A DNA stretch of 64,000 nt from Mesorhizobium sp. WSM3626 (GTDB taxonomy: Bacteria > Pseudomonadota > Alphaproteobacteria > Rhizobiales > Rhizobiaceae): assembly GCF_000513935.1 (NCBI RefSeq), contig NZ_AZUY01000013.1:62001-126000 (forward strand). The letters are read 5' to 3'. The notes under the pieces are model-generated. The model was not told the DNA's origin, searched no databases, and saw only the letters and a list, made by a program, of their open reading frames with translations. A program made the position numbers and the translations under genes. Numbering within the stretch: position 1 is the first letter of the stretch; every line of letters starts with the position of its first letter. Of this stretch, positions 18,873 through 26,690 are shown one piece after another.

Positions 18873-19344
18873 GGCGCATCCTTAACTGCTCATGACCTGG
18901 GGTGCACAAGACACGGCTTGCGACACCTGGTCTGTTAAAGACTTCACAATCTGCCGAGACGGCAAGGTCGCACCCGCGATCGATGGCGGATGCTGTTCCC
19001 ACAACTGCTAAAATAACCCAGTGGCGTGGGGACCGCAATAAGCTGGGAAAACGCGACCGAGCCTGCGGTGGTATCGGGGCCCTGCAGGGCTGGTTGCAAA
19101 TGGCTAGCAAGACAAAGGGCGGGGGGCCAATGACATCATCTCGCCTCGGCGTTGCTTCGCGGCCGGTGCCTTCCCCCTTGGGAGCCGTTTAGGCCCGGCC
19201 TGTCGCACCTCGTGTCCGGCGTCCGATCTCCCGCACGAGCCTCGCAACGCAGTGGCGATGCGCTCCGGCTCTAGCCGGCAGCTCCGCCGTGCATGGAATC
19301 GTTTGCATGCACAGGCGGCCTCCCGCAATGTCATGGCACCCGAA
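18873..19344. other. Intergenic region, nothing recognised
   Basis: About 470 bases between the caspase-Sel1 gene (minus) and the stop of the DUF2066 gene (minus). I see no convincing ORF, RNA or repeat. The part next to 18872 must hold the promoter of the minus-strand cluster, but no clear -35/-10 pair stands out. Confidence 0.5.
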
Positions 19345-20139
19345 CTATTGGGTCGGTCGTAAGCGCTTGGCGGCACCTCCGATTGCGTTGCGAAAGGCGG
19401 CATCGAAATTTACGCCGCCGACCTCCCACTTGGTATCTTCTGGACTAAATGGCAGGCTCCAAACCGCATGCCAGCCCGGCTCCTTGGTTTCCCAATCGAG
19501 ATGACCGACCAAGATCGCGTCAGCGCCCAACCTGGATTTTAGGCTGGCCAGCGTCTCAAGAGGGAGTGCATCAAGGTTTTCCTGAGCCAGCGCCGAGAGA
19601 TCGGCCTCGTTCGCGAATATGATCGGTATCGCGAAGCGCGCCGAAGCATCTTCAAAGCTTGCGCGCAGGTCCGATCCGTGGACGCCATCGGCGGCCAGTA
19701 CATAGCTGCGCGCCATGTCGGTCACTTCGACGACGAGCGCCAGCTTTGGGCGCGCTCCTAGCCATGGCTTCTCGCCCAGCACCGCCATCGCATGGTCCAT
19801 CCGCTTCCGGTCAAACTGGAATGTGAGATCAAAAGGGCGATCGCGCGTGCCCTGCTCATCGTGAATTGGAGTGCCGAACATGCGATCATGGTAGGTGTAG
19901 GACCAAACCATGCCAGGCGCTCCGGTCGCCAGCGAAGCGAAGGCCGGGTTTTGCGCGATGTCGGGATTTCCGGTCAGCTTTTGCGCTGCCAGTTCGAAAC
20001 CCTCTGGAATGGAGGGGACGCGCGTTTCCTCCCGATCTCCGGTGACAATGACGCTTGAGCGATAAAGCACATCGTCATTTGCATGTGCCGTGACCGCAAA
20101 CGCAAACCACGCCAGCAATGTCAGCAGAGCCTTCTTCAT
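19345..20139 (-). CDS. DUF2066-like secreted protein
   Basis: 264 residues beginning MKKALLTLLAWFAFAVTAHA, a clear signal peptide. The mature protein has 'LYRSSVIVTGDREETRVPSIPEGFELAAQKLTGNP', characteristic of DUF2066, an uncharacterised periplasmic family. The start at 20139 follows AGGGACGG-like purines; a longer frame upstream would read through the promoter of the facing CGNR gene. It is divergent from that gene and shares its 54-base control region. Confidence 0.75.
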   Translation of the reverse strand: MKKALLTLLAWFAFAVTAHANDDVLYRSSVIVTGDREETRVPSIPEGFELAAQKLTGNPDIAQNPAFASLATGAPGMVWSYTYHDRMFGTPIHDEQGTRDRPFDLTFQFDRKRMDHAMAVLGEKPWLGARPKLALVVEVTDMARSYVLAADGVHGSDLRASFEDASARFAIPIIFANEADLSALAQENLDALPLETLASLKSRLGADAILVGHLDWETKEPGWHAVWSLPFSPEDTKWEVGGVNFDAAFRNAIGGAAKRLRPTQ

Positions 20140-20161
20140 TGACCGTCCCTGCCCTCTTGAG

Positions 20162-20178
20162 TAACTGTTTAGGAGGTT
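20162..20178 (+). promoter_or_regulatory. Operator-like site TAAC-N7-GAGGTT before CGNR gene 1
   Basis: The site reads TAACTGTTTAGGAGGTT and lies in the divergent region between the DUF2066 gene and the first CGNR regulator gene. The same spaced motif occurs at 23014-23030 before the second CGNR gene and nowhere else that I noticed. It is a candidate binding site of CGNR proteins. It overlaps the likely ribosome-binding AGGAGG of the gene, so binding could also mark the mRNA start. Confidence 0.45.
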
Positions 20179-20192
20179 ACATACTGGCGGTG

Positions 20193-20831
20193 ATGGAATC
20201 AACCGAATTTGTCCGGACCTATGTCTCGCCGCTCGGACCCATGCGCATGCTGGGTGGCGCGCCCGCACTTGATCTTGCCAACACATTGCACTGGCGCGAC
20301 GGAGATGAGATCGATTTCATTCCAAGCTACCAAGACCTGCTGGTCTTTTGCATTCCGGCCCTGTTGCTGTCGGAAAATGAAGGGCGGGTCCTCAAGCGTC
20401 TCGCCCTAAATCACCAACGCGTCGCCTGCGATGTGCATCTTGAGGTGCTAAAGCTACGCGCGGCCCTCAAATCGTGGCTCAATGTGACGGCTCAAAACCT
20501 TGGCCGTGGTCTCGCGCCGAAACGCAACGCCTTGCGCGACATCCATAAAGCGATAGCGCAGGCGGGAGGCTCGGCTGGCCTTAGCCAAATCCTGAACCTC
20601 CCATCCGCGTCGACAAACCAAGCGATTTACCTGCCCCTGCGCCGATCAGCTGCAGCCGCAGCCATGCTGGTGCTGTTCCCGTCAGGAAACGACATCCGGC
20701 AATGTGAGGCTGACAAATGCGGCGGCTTCTTCATCAACGATAGCCGATCAAAACCGAGACGCTGGTGCTCGATGGACAGTTGCGGCAACCGCGCCAAGGC
20801 AGCGCGCTATCGCCTGGCACATCGCAAGTAG
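20193..20831 (+). CDS. CGNR zinc-finger transcription regulator (ABATE domain) 1
   Basis: 212 residues. The N-terminal ABATE domain shows 'GAPALDLANTLHWR', a predicted stress- or ligand-sensing fold. The C-terminal CGNR zinc finger has paired cysteines in 'CEADKCGGFF' and 'WCSMDSCGNRAKAARYR', with basic residues for DNA contact. ATG 20193 is the simplest start, but the AGGAGG at 20171 is 16 bases away, so GTG 20190 or CTG 20184 is possible. It lies upstream of a substrate-binding protein gene. CGNR proteins are one-component regulators, mostly uncharacterised. Confidence 0.82.
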   Translation: MESTEFVRTYVSPLGPMRMLGGAPALDLANTLHWRDGDEIDFIPSYQDLLVFCIPALLLSENEGRVLKRLALNHQRVACDVHLEVLKLRAALKSWLNVTAQNLGRGLAPKRNALRDIHKAIAQAGGSAGLSQILNLPSASTNQAIYLPLRRSAAAAAMLVLFPSGNDIRQCEADKCGGFFINDSRSKPRRWCSMDSCGNRAKAARYRLAHRK

Positions 20832-21040
20832 CGTGGGCTACGCGGAAAAAAGTGCCCGCCGGCGGTCCGCAGCAGTCCGCCCAAGAGCTGCTTCAAGCTC
20901 ATCTGGGCATCCAGGGGCACTGTATCGTTTGCGTCGAGGGTACAGATTGTTGGAGGTGGTTCCGACTGTCTCTATCGGCCGACGCATGTGCGCTGTAGCG
21001 GGGTGATGTCAGCGTTGGTAAAGCTGGGGACTTGGAACGT

Positions 21041-22147
21041 ATGCCATCTACTGTATCGCGGCCTGGGCGCTCCGAGGAAGCGACGATTAGGATCGGCGCA
21101 CTCGCTCCTTTAACTCGGCCCGGCTGGGTTCAGGCAGGCAGACACTTGCTTGCCGGCCTTGAGCTTGCCGCCAGCGAAATCAACGGCGCCGGCGGCGTCG
21201 CCGGCAAACCGCTTGAGCTTGTTGTCCGAGACACGGCCGCTGATCCGAAGAAGGCTGTCGCGGCGGTGGATGAACTGGCTCGCTTGGGCGTGGTTGCGCT
21301 AGCGGGAGAGTATCACAGTGTCGTTGCTCGCGCTGCGGCTACCAGGGCCGACCAGCTCGGTGTCCCGTTTCTCTGCTCGTCGGCGGTACTCGACAGGCTT
21401 ACGGAACTATCGACGAAATGGGTCGCGCGCCTCGCACCGCCGCAGTCCCGCGGATGGCAAATATATGCAGACTTCCTCTCGCGCGCCGGCCATCATCGGA
21501 TCGCAGTTGCGTCGCAGCAAAGTGTCTACTGGGCGTCTGGCGCTCACATTCTGCGGGATCACGTTCACTCACGAGGCGGGTCCTTATCGGAAATCAGCAT
21601 GAGCTCACTCGACCCGTCATCTTTGTGCGATAAACTCGTCGACCATCGTGCAACAGTGCTTCTTCTTCTGGTAGGTGATCCGGAGCCAGCAATCTCAATC
21701 GTCAAGTCAGTTCGCAACGACAGGCGCCTCGCCACGATCAAGATCGGCGCTCCAGCCGGACAACCAGAATTTGCTGAATGGGCCACATTGCTTGGTGAGG
21801 ATAGCGCTGCGATCCCGTTCCTGCGCTACCGACCCGAGCACCTCAGCGCGCTAGGTTCATACGTCCAAAGGGCACTCCGCGAGAAGTTGGGAGAGGCGCC
21901 CTCCTTCGTTGCCTTGGAAGGCTACGACACGATCGCCGTCCTTGCCGATGCGATGCGGTCCCACGGAATTGAGCGGAACAGCATAGCCGAGTCATGGCCG
22001 CGCTTAAGAGTTGAAGGCACCCGCGGCAAAATCCAGTTCTTCCGCACACCAGGCGCAGCTGTTTGGCAATGGACTGCTGCGCCAATTCAAATCGTCGAAA
22101 GAACCCCAGGCAACCCAGCGCAGTTCCGGATCCTTCACGCCCCTTGA
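21041..22147 (+). CDS. Periplasmic-binding-protein type 1 (Leu/Ile/Val-type) without signal peptide
   Basis: 368 residues of a type 1 periplasmic-binding fold: 'IRIGALAPLTRPGWVQAGRHLLAGLELAASEINGAGG' in its canonical place, then 'KPLELVVRDTAADPKKAVAAVDEL' and 'VALAGEYHS'. Such proteins deliver branched-chain amino acids or similar ligands to ABC permeases. No signal peptide is visible and no permease or ATPase gene lies nearby, so this copy may be a cytosolic sensor or an orphan. It follows CGNR gene 1 by about 210 bases with nothing evident between. A TTG at 21032 is an alternative start. Confidence 0.75.
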   Translation: MPSTVSRPGRSEEATIRIGALAPLTRPGWVQAGRHLLAGLELAASEINGAGGVAGKPLELVVRDTAADPKKAVAAVDELARLGVVALAGEYHSVVARAAATRADQLGVPFLCSSAVLDRLTELSTKWVARLAPPQSRGWQIYADFLSRAGHHRIAVASQQSVYWASGAHILRDHVHSRGGSLSEISMSSLDPSSLCDKLVDHRATVLLLLVGDPEPAISIVKSVRNDRRLATIKIGAPAGQPEFAEWATLLGEDSAAIPFLRYRPEHLSALGSYVQRALREKLGEAPSFVALEGYDTIAVLADAMRSHGIERNSIAESWPRLRVEGTRGKIQFFRTPGAAVWQWTAAPIQIVERTPGNPAQFRILHAP

Positions 22148-22360
22148 GCGGCCCCGGGCGTTCACTTGGGTCGGCGATCGGGGTGGGCCGGTAGGATGCC
22201 CTAAGGATACGACCTTACACTCCTCCTGAAAACCTGGATGCCAGGTGGTGTCCTGTCACTCAAGGATGGCGAACGGCCGGCCACAGTTGACGTCGTGACA
22301 GTGTTGGTGCTTCAGGGCGACCTGATTGTACACCACCACCTGTGGATGGCTGACATGTCG

Positions 22361-22996
22361 TCATTTCGCGTTTCTGGTCTCGCGGATCCTGGCGTAATGG
22401 CGCGACGCCTTGGCGCGGTTGCCGCAGTCTCCCATGGAACACCACCGCCGGTTTTGCGCCCGGCTCTCATCGACGAACAGCCAGCCGCAGCCTCGGTCGT
22501 CCCCACATTGCTTGACCCGCCCTGCCCGGGGGCCGGTCATGAGTTCAGCCGCGGAGATCGCGATCGGTGTGCAAAAATCGAGTTCATCTGGATGCGAGCC
22601 GTGCCAGCCGAATTTGCCGGCTCGCCATTCCAGCAAAGCGGCTGGCCTGTGATGCAGAAATCGATTGAACGCCTGGACGTGGTCGGCAGCGGGACTGACA
22701 TTTCTGATCTGTGCCACCAGGAGTTCGTAGATCGTCTCGCGCAGCGCTATGGCGCTTCCATATGCGGTTTGGGCCCGTTGGAGGTCCCCTCCCCTGTCCG
22801 GCGTGAGTTCAGCAGGATCGTTGGAAATGCGCACGCCGTTCTCATCAAGCCAATCCAGGAGTGCCGCGGGCGTAGGAAGCCGCTCCTCGGCGGCTTGCCG
22901 CAGGCGCCAGGCAACCGTGTTGACAAAGCGGATGGCCAGATCCTCCTTCGCGACAGAGGCCGGCTGTCGCTTTTTCAGGATCTGTGGGGAACCCAA
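22361..22996 (-). CDS. CGNR zinc-finger transcription regulator (ABATE domain) 2
   Basis: 211 residues if translation starts at TTG 22996, which has a GGAG eight bases upstream; the frame stays open further but would cross the operator at 23014-23030 and the EamA promoter. The ABATE signature is 'LAIRFVNTVAWR' and the zinc finger ends in 'RWCSMGDCGNRAKASRHYARIRE'. It is divergent from the EamA exporter gene only 42 bases away, a classic regulator-transporter pair. It is likely self-regulated through the shared site. Confidence 0.82.
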   Translation of the reverse strand: MGSPQILKKRQPASVAKEDLAIRFVNTVAWRLRQAAEERLPTPAALLDWLDENGVRISNDPAELTPDRGGDLQRAQTAYGSAIALRETIYELLVAQIRNVSPAADHVQAFNRFLHHRPAALLEWRAGKFGWHGSHPDELDFCTPIAISAAELMTGPRAGRVKQCGDDRGCGWLFVDESRAQNRRWCSMGDCGNRAKASRHYARIRETRNAK

Positions 22997-23013
22997 GCGC
23001 GGTCTCCGAATTC

Positions 23014-23030
23014 TAACCTCATAAGAGGTT
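23014..23030 (+). promoter_or_regulatory. Operator-like site TAAC-N7-GAGGTT between CGNR gene 2 and the EamA gene
   Basis: The site reads TAACCTCATAAGAGGTT and contains the inverted repeat AACCTC-ATAA-GAGGTT. It is centred in the short divergent promoter of CGNR regulator 2 and the EamA transporter. Its TAAC and GAGGTT blocks and their spacing match the site at 20162-20178 exactly. Confidence 0.5.
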
Positions 23031-23038
23031 TTACGCCG

Positions 23039-24082
23039 ATGAAGCTCCCCAGCGCAAGTTTTCTCCTGATCACTGCCTTCGGCGCCATCTACCTCATCTG
23101 GGGCTCGACCTATCTGGCTTTGGCGCTGGCGCTGCAATCACTGCCGCCATTTCTGCTGATGGCAGCACGCTGCATGGTGGGCGGCCTAATCCTTTTCGTC
23201 GTTGCAGCGGCGTCGGGTGCGAAGCCCCCGTCTAGGAAGTCCCTGCTTTACGGCATCGTGTGCGGATTGCTGTTCTTCGTGGGGTGCCACGGCATCCTTG
23301 CCAACGTTCAACAGCGTGTTCCAACGGGCCTGGCCGCAGTCATGCTCGCGACCATCCCGTTGTGGATTGCGGCGCTTCAGACAGGCCTCGGACGTCCCAA
23401 TCGGCCAAGCCCGTTGGCACTGAGCTTTCTTGCCCCCGGTGTCGTTGGAGTTGCGCTGATAGCCTGGGAGGAAGGTGCTGGCGGAATTGGTGCGGTGCAC
23501 CTGATCGACATTTTCTTGCTGCTTGGTGCGTCCCTGTCCTGGAGCATCGGAACGGTCGTCTCCGAACAGTCCCCAACGTCCAGCAGCCCACTGGTGATGT
23601 CCGTTATCGAATTGTGGGCCGGCGCTGCTGCACTGGCGGTTGTCGGTGCGGCCAACGGCGAAGTGAGCCTTGTTCACCCCTCCTCGATCACGGGGTGGTC
23701 GATCGCTGGATGGGCATACCTCACCGTCGCCGGAACGGTGCTTGCCTTTGCGGCTTACATCTGGCTCTTGCGCAAAGTCACGCCAACCCTGGTAGCGACT
23801 TACACCTTCGTCAACCCCATCATCGCTGTGTTGCTCGGCTGGGCCTTTCTCGGCGAGGTCCCGTCAATGTGGATGGCGACTGGGGCGCTCCTCGTGATCC
23901 TTTCTGTTAGCGGCCTGCTTTTCACCGGCTCCGCTCGACCATCCAGGAGATCAAACAAGGCGGGCAGAACTCGCGGTCGACTAACAGAATGTTCCGATCG
24001 AGACTCGGGCATCGCGACACCCCTTTCGGGCGATGCTGGGCTGCTTGGGCCGCGATCGCCAACGCCGTCCAGACGGCTGTAG
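23039..24082 (+). CDS. EamA/DMT-family transporter with aberrant C-terminal tail
   Basis: 347 residues. About ten membrane helices in two EamA repeats: 'AIYLIWGSTYLALALAL' in the first, 'WSIGTVVSEQ' and 'ATYTFVNPIIAVLLGWAFLGE' in the second, as in YedA/RarD-type metabolite exporters. The fold ends near residue 300 ('LLVILSVSGLLFTG'). The last 47 residues are Arg/Ser-rich, have no membrane segment, and after about 23989 overlap out of frame the remains of a LivK-like gene, so the original stop seems lost. ATG 23039 is fixed by the operator just upstream. Likely controlled by the divergent CGNR protein. Confidence 0.85.
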   Translation: MKLPSASFLLITAFGAIYLIWGSTYLALALALQSLPPFLLMAARCMVGGLILFVVAAASGAKPPSRKSLLYGIVCGLLFFVGCHGILANVQQRVPTGLAAVMLATIPLWIAALQTGLGRPNRPSPLALSFLAPGVVGVALIAWEEGAGGIGAVHLIDIFLLLGASLSWSIGTVVSEQSPTSSSPLVMSVIELWAGAAALAVVGAANGEVSLVHPSSITGWSIAGWAYLTVAGTVLAFAAYIWLLRKVTPTLVATYTFVNPIIAVLLGWAFLGEVPSMWMATGALLVILSVSGLLFTGSARPSRRSNKAGRTRGRLTECSDRDSGIATPLSGDAGLLGPRSPTPSRRL

Positions 24083-25042
24083 ATGAAGCCAATGATGCGG
24101 ACAGCAGCAACTTGTCCATCGAGGCTGTCGCCGCGACTCCACGTGTGAGGAGGCACAAGGCGAACGCATCGCCAGATCCTTTATGCCCTTGGGCCGGTCA
24201 TCGCCTGGGCGCGGCGCCGGCCTATGACACGGCGCGGCTGACGCTCATCACACCGATCGTGTCGAATCCAAGCTAACGGAATCCGGATTGACGTACGTGT
24301 TCACAAACCGCGATGACGAGACGGGCCGCCGCCATCGCAAGCTACGTGTCCCGCAAGCTGGCAAAACGCGCGGCAGTGATCGTCGCCACCGATACCGTCT
24401 ATGGCAGGAACATGAGCCACCAGTTCGACCGAATTCGTGAAAGCCGGCGGGGTGGTGAGCGCGTTCCCCAGCGTCGATGAAGGCCACAGGGAATTCCCCT
24501 ACCTGGTGTCCGGATTTCCATCACAGGCCGATCTGATCTTCTATGGCGGCATTTATGAAGGCGCTCCGCTCCTGCGTGCCATGGGCGCCGCCGGCGACAA
24601 GCGGCTTCTGGCCATCGACGACGGCTGCTGGGACGTTGCCAATTTCCCTCGCCCAGCAGGCGGCGCGGCAGAGCAGGGGGAGGGCGTCCTTGTTCTTTCC
24701 GGCTGTCCGGAGAAAGGCCACGTCGCCGGCGCGTTCGCACGGATTATGCGCAACGCTTCGGACCTCCAGAACTATGGCGCGAACTCATACGACGCGACCA
24801 AAACCGTGTTAGCCGCCATTCACGCGCTGGCCGCCGACGGTCGTCTCTCAAGAGCAAACGTCGCTGACGCGATCAGAAGCCAGCGCCGGCAGGGCATCGC
24901 GTATCCAGAACCAATTGAGTGGGACCCGCGCGGCGGCAATCTGGCACGGCGCTTCATGTCGTCAAAGGAAAGACGGTTCAGACAGGTCGCTGTCATGCGC
25001 AAGAGATTGCGCTGCTCGTCGAGACGCAGGGCTGCTCCTGAT
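23989..25042 (+). pseudogene. Decayed branched-chain amino acid ABC substrate-binding protein (LivK-like)
   Basis: Pieces of one LivK-type protein appear in order but in shifting frames: 'IANAVQTAVDEAN' and 'LTLITPIVSNP' (frame of 23989), then 'LTESGLTYVFTNRDDETG' after a break near 24272, then 'IASYVSRKLAKRAAVIVATDTVYG' after one near 24326, then 'EFVKAGGVVSAFPSVDEG' to 'DATKTVLAAIHAL' after one near 24430. At least three frameshifts and no signal peptide remain. The tail runs to about 25042 ('ALLVETQGCS' then stop). No companion permease genes survive. The remnant sits directly against the repABC module, suggesting the replicon boundary has been rearranged. Confidence 0.75.
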
Positions 25043-25202
25043 CGACGTGCTTGGCCGCCTTGGCAACGGCGTAAGGTGACTGACACCCCTTTGCCTGCAT
25101 GCATAGATATCTCGGCCGGCCCCAAACGGCTTCCTGGATCGAATGACGGCCGTCTCCCTCCCCCGGCGTGGGCGACAGCGGTGGCAACATCCCCGGCCTG
25201 TA

Positions 25203-25218
25203 CTTTACTGCCGTAAAT
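25203..25218. promoter_or_regulatory. parS-like centromere site upstream of repA
   Basis: CTTTACTGCCGTAAAT fits the repABC centromere pattern (N)TTNNCNGCNGNNAA(N) as I recall it, and shares TTTACTGC/GTAAA with the perfect palindrome at 26621-26636. RepB (ParB type) would bind here. It lies 190 bases before repA in the control region. Confidence 0.5.
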
Positions 25219-25407
25219 TTGCGCAAAAATATGTATTGAAACAGCGCGTTAGCTTTCTTGGGCAGGCGTTTTTGCGCCGTGTTGACCCGAACGGGGCGTT
25301 AACCTTCTCTTAACCCAAAACTCCTTGCCCGGGCTGGCGAATCGGAGCTTAATGGCGGTTGTTGGTCCGTTTCCCAGCAAAAAGCGCCAATTCAGGTTTC
25401 CGGAAGT
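25219..25407 (+). promoter_or_regulatory. repABC promoter and operator region
   Basis: The roughly 190 bases before repA hold no gene. AT-rich tracts (AAAAATATG at about 25235) and repeated TTAACC elements (GTTAACCTTCTCTTAACCC, about 25299-25317) stand out against the GC-rich background and are candidates for the promoter and the RepA autorepression site known for repABC operons. No exact -35/-10 is claimed. Confidence 0.35.
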
Positions 25408-26610
25408 ATGAATATCGCAATGCGGCTGCCCAGCTTCGAGTTTGACGAGAAGATCCTCGAACACGGGGCGGAGATATCGCGTCGGCTCAATCAGCTTCGC
25501 ATGGAGAAGTTTCCCCCCAACGCGACGAAGACCCTGCGGACGTTCTCCATGGCCGAGGTTGCGCATTACCTCGGTGTTTCGCAAAACAATCTGAAACGGC
25601 TCCATCTCGAAGGCAAGGGCCCCCTGCCCGAACAAGCGCAGTCGGGTCGACGCTCCTATACGGCTGGTCAGATGCTGGAGCTTCGCCACTTTCTCGACCA
25701 GCATGGCAGGACGGAGGTCAAGAAATACGTCCCTCATCGCAAGCCCGCCGACAAGCTGCAGGTCATCGCGGTTGTTAATTTCAAGGGAGGCAGCGGCAAA
25801 ACCACGACCGCGGCTCACCTCGCCCAGCACCTGGCGCTTACCGGCCATCGCGTCCTTGCCATCGATCTCGATCCGCAGGCATCTTTGTCTGCACTCCACG
25901 GTTTCCAGCCGGAACTCGACCAGAACCTCTCGCTCTATGAAGCAATCCGCTACGATGCGGAGCGCAGGTCCATCGCCGACGTCATTGTCCCCACGAATTT
26001 CCCGGGCCTCGACATTGTTCCTGCAAATCTCGAGCTCCAGGAATATGAATACGACACGCCATTGGCGATGCAGGACAAATCATCCAATGCCGGCCGCCAG
26101 TTCTTCTTGCGTATTGCCAAGGCCCTGAGCGACGTCGACGACCGCTATGACGTGGTGGTCGTCGACTGTCCCCCGCAGCTCGGCTATCTGACCTTGACCG
26201 CCATGTCGGCGGCGACATCGGTGCTGATTACTGTTCACCCGCAAATGCTCGATCTCATGTCCATGAGCCAGTTTCTGCTGATGCTGGGCGGCATCCTGAA
26301 AACCATCAAGGGAGCCGGAGCGGAGATCCAACTCGACTGGTTCCGATATCTGATCACCCGTTACGAGCCCACCGACATCCCTCAGGCCCAGATGGTGGGG
26401 TTCATGCAATCGATGCTGGCCGGCCAAATCCTTGAGCATCCGATGCTGAAGTCGACCGCCATATCGGATGCCGGACTAACCAAGCAGACACTCTACGAGG
26501 TCGAGAAATCGTCTTTCACACGCACGACCTACGATCGGGCGATGGAATCACTCGATGCGGTCAATTCCGAAATCGTGTCTCTCGTCCATCGCGCGTGGGG
26601 CAGGGGGTGA
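25408..26610 (+). CDS. repA: RepA, ParA-type plasmid partition ATPase and operon repressor
   Basis: 400 residues, normal for RepA. An N-terminal helix-turn-helix segment ('FSMAEVAHYLGVSQNNLKRLHLEGKG' in parts, about 45-75) recognises the operon promoter. The ATPase has a deviant Walker A KGGSGKTT at 126-133, 'DLDPQAS' and 'VVDCPPQLGYLT' as the Walker B-like segments. With RepB and parS it separates plasmid copies before division. First of three co-oriented genes repA-repB-repC, typical of low-copy rhizobial replicons. Confidence 0.96.
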   Translation: MNIAMRLPSFEFDEKILEHGAEISRRLNQLRMEKFPPNATKTLRTFSMAEVAHYLGVSQNNLKRLHLEGKGPLPEQAQSGRRSYTAGQMLELRHFLDQHGRTEVKKYVPHRKPADKLQVIAVVNFKGGSGKTTTAAHLAQHLALTGHRVLAIDLDPQASLSALHGFQPELDQNLSLYEAIRYDAERRSIADVIVPTNFPGLDIVPANLELQEYEYDTPLAMQDKSSNAGRQFFLRIAKALSDVDDRYDVVVVDCPPQLGYLTLTAMSAATSVLITVHPQMLDLMSMSQFLLMLGGILKTIKGAGAEIQLDWFRYLITRYEPTDIPQAQMVGFMQSMLAGQILEHPMLKSTAISDAGLTKQTLYEVEKSSFTRTTYDRAMESLDAVNSEIVSLVHRAWGRG

Positions 26611-26620
26611 TGGCATTGAG

Positions 26621-26636
26621 TTTTACTGCAGTAAAA
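26621..26636. promoter_or_regulatory. parS centromere palindrome between repA and repB
   Basis: TTTTACTGCAGTAAAA is a perfect 16-base palindrome ten bases after the repA stop. It fits the GTTNNCNGCNGNNAAC type of repABC parS except for the outermost base pair. Its position in the repA-repB gap is one of the known parS places. Confidence 0.7.
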
Positions 26637-26690
26637 ACGCATGTTTTCGTCCACAAAATCAGGCCGGTAGCTGATTTGGGGGAGGGCTGA

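Noticed and set aside
22238..23038. Upstream extension of the EamA frame
   Set aside because: It is the antisense shadow of the CGNR gene and crosses the operator.
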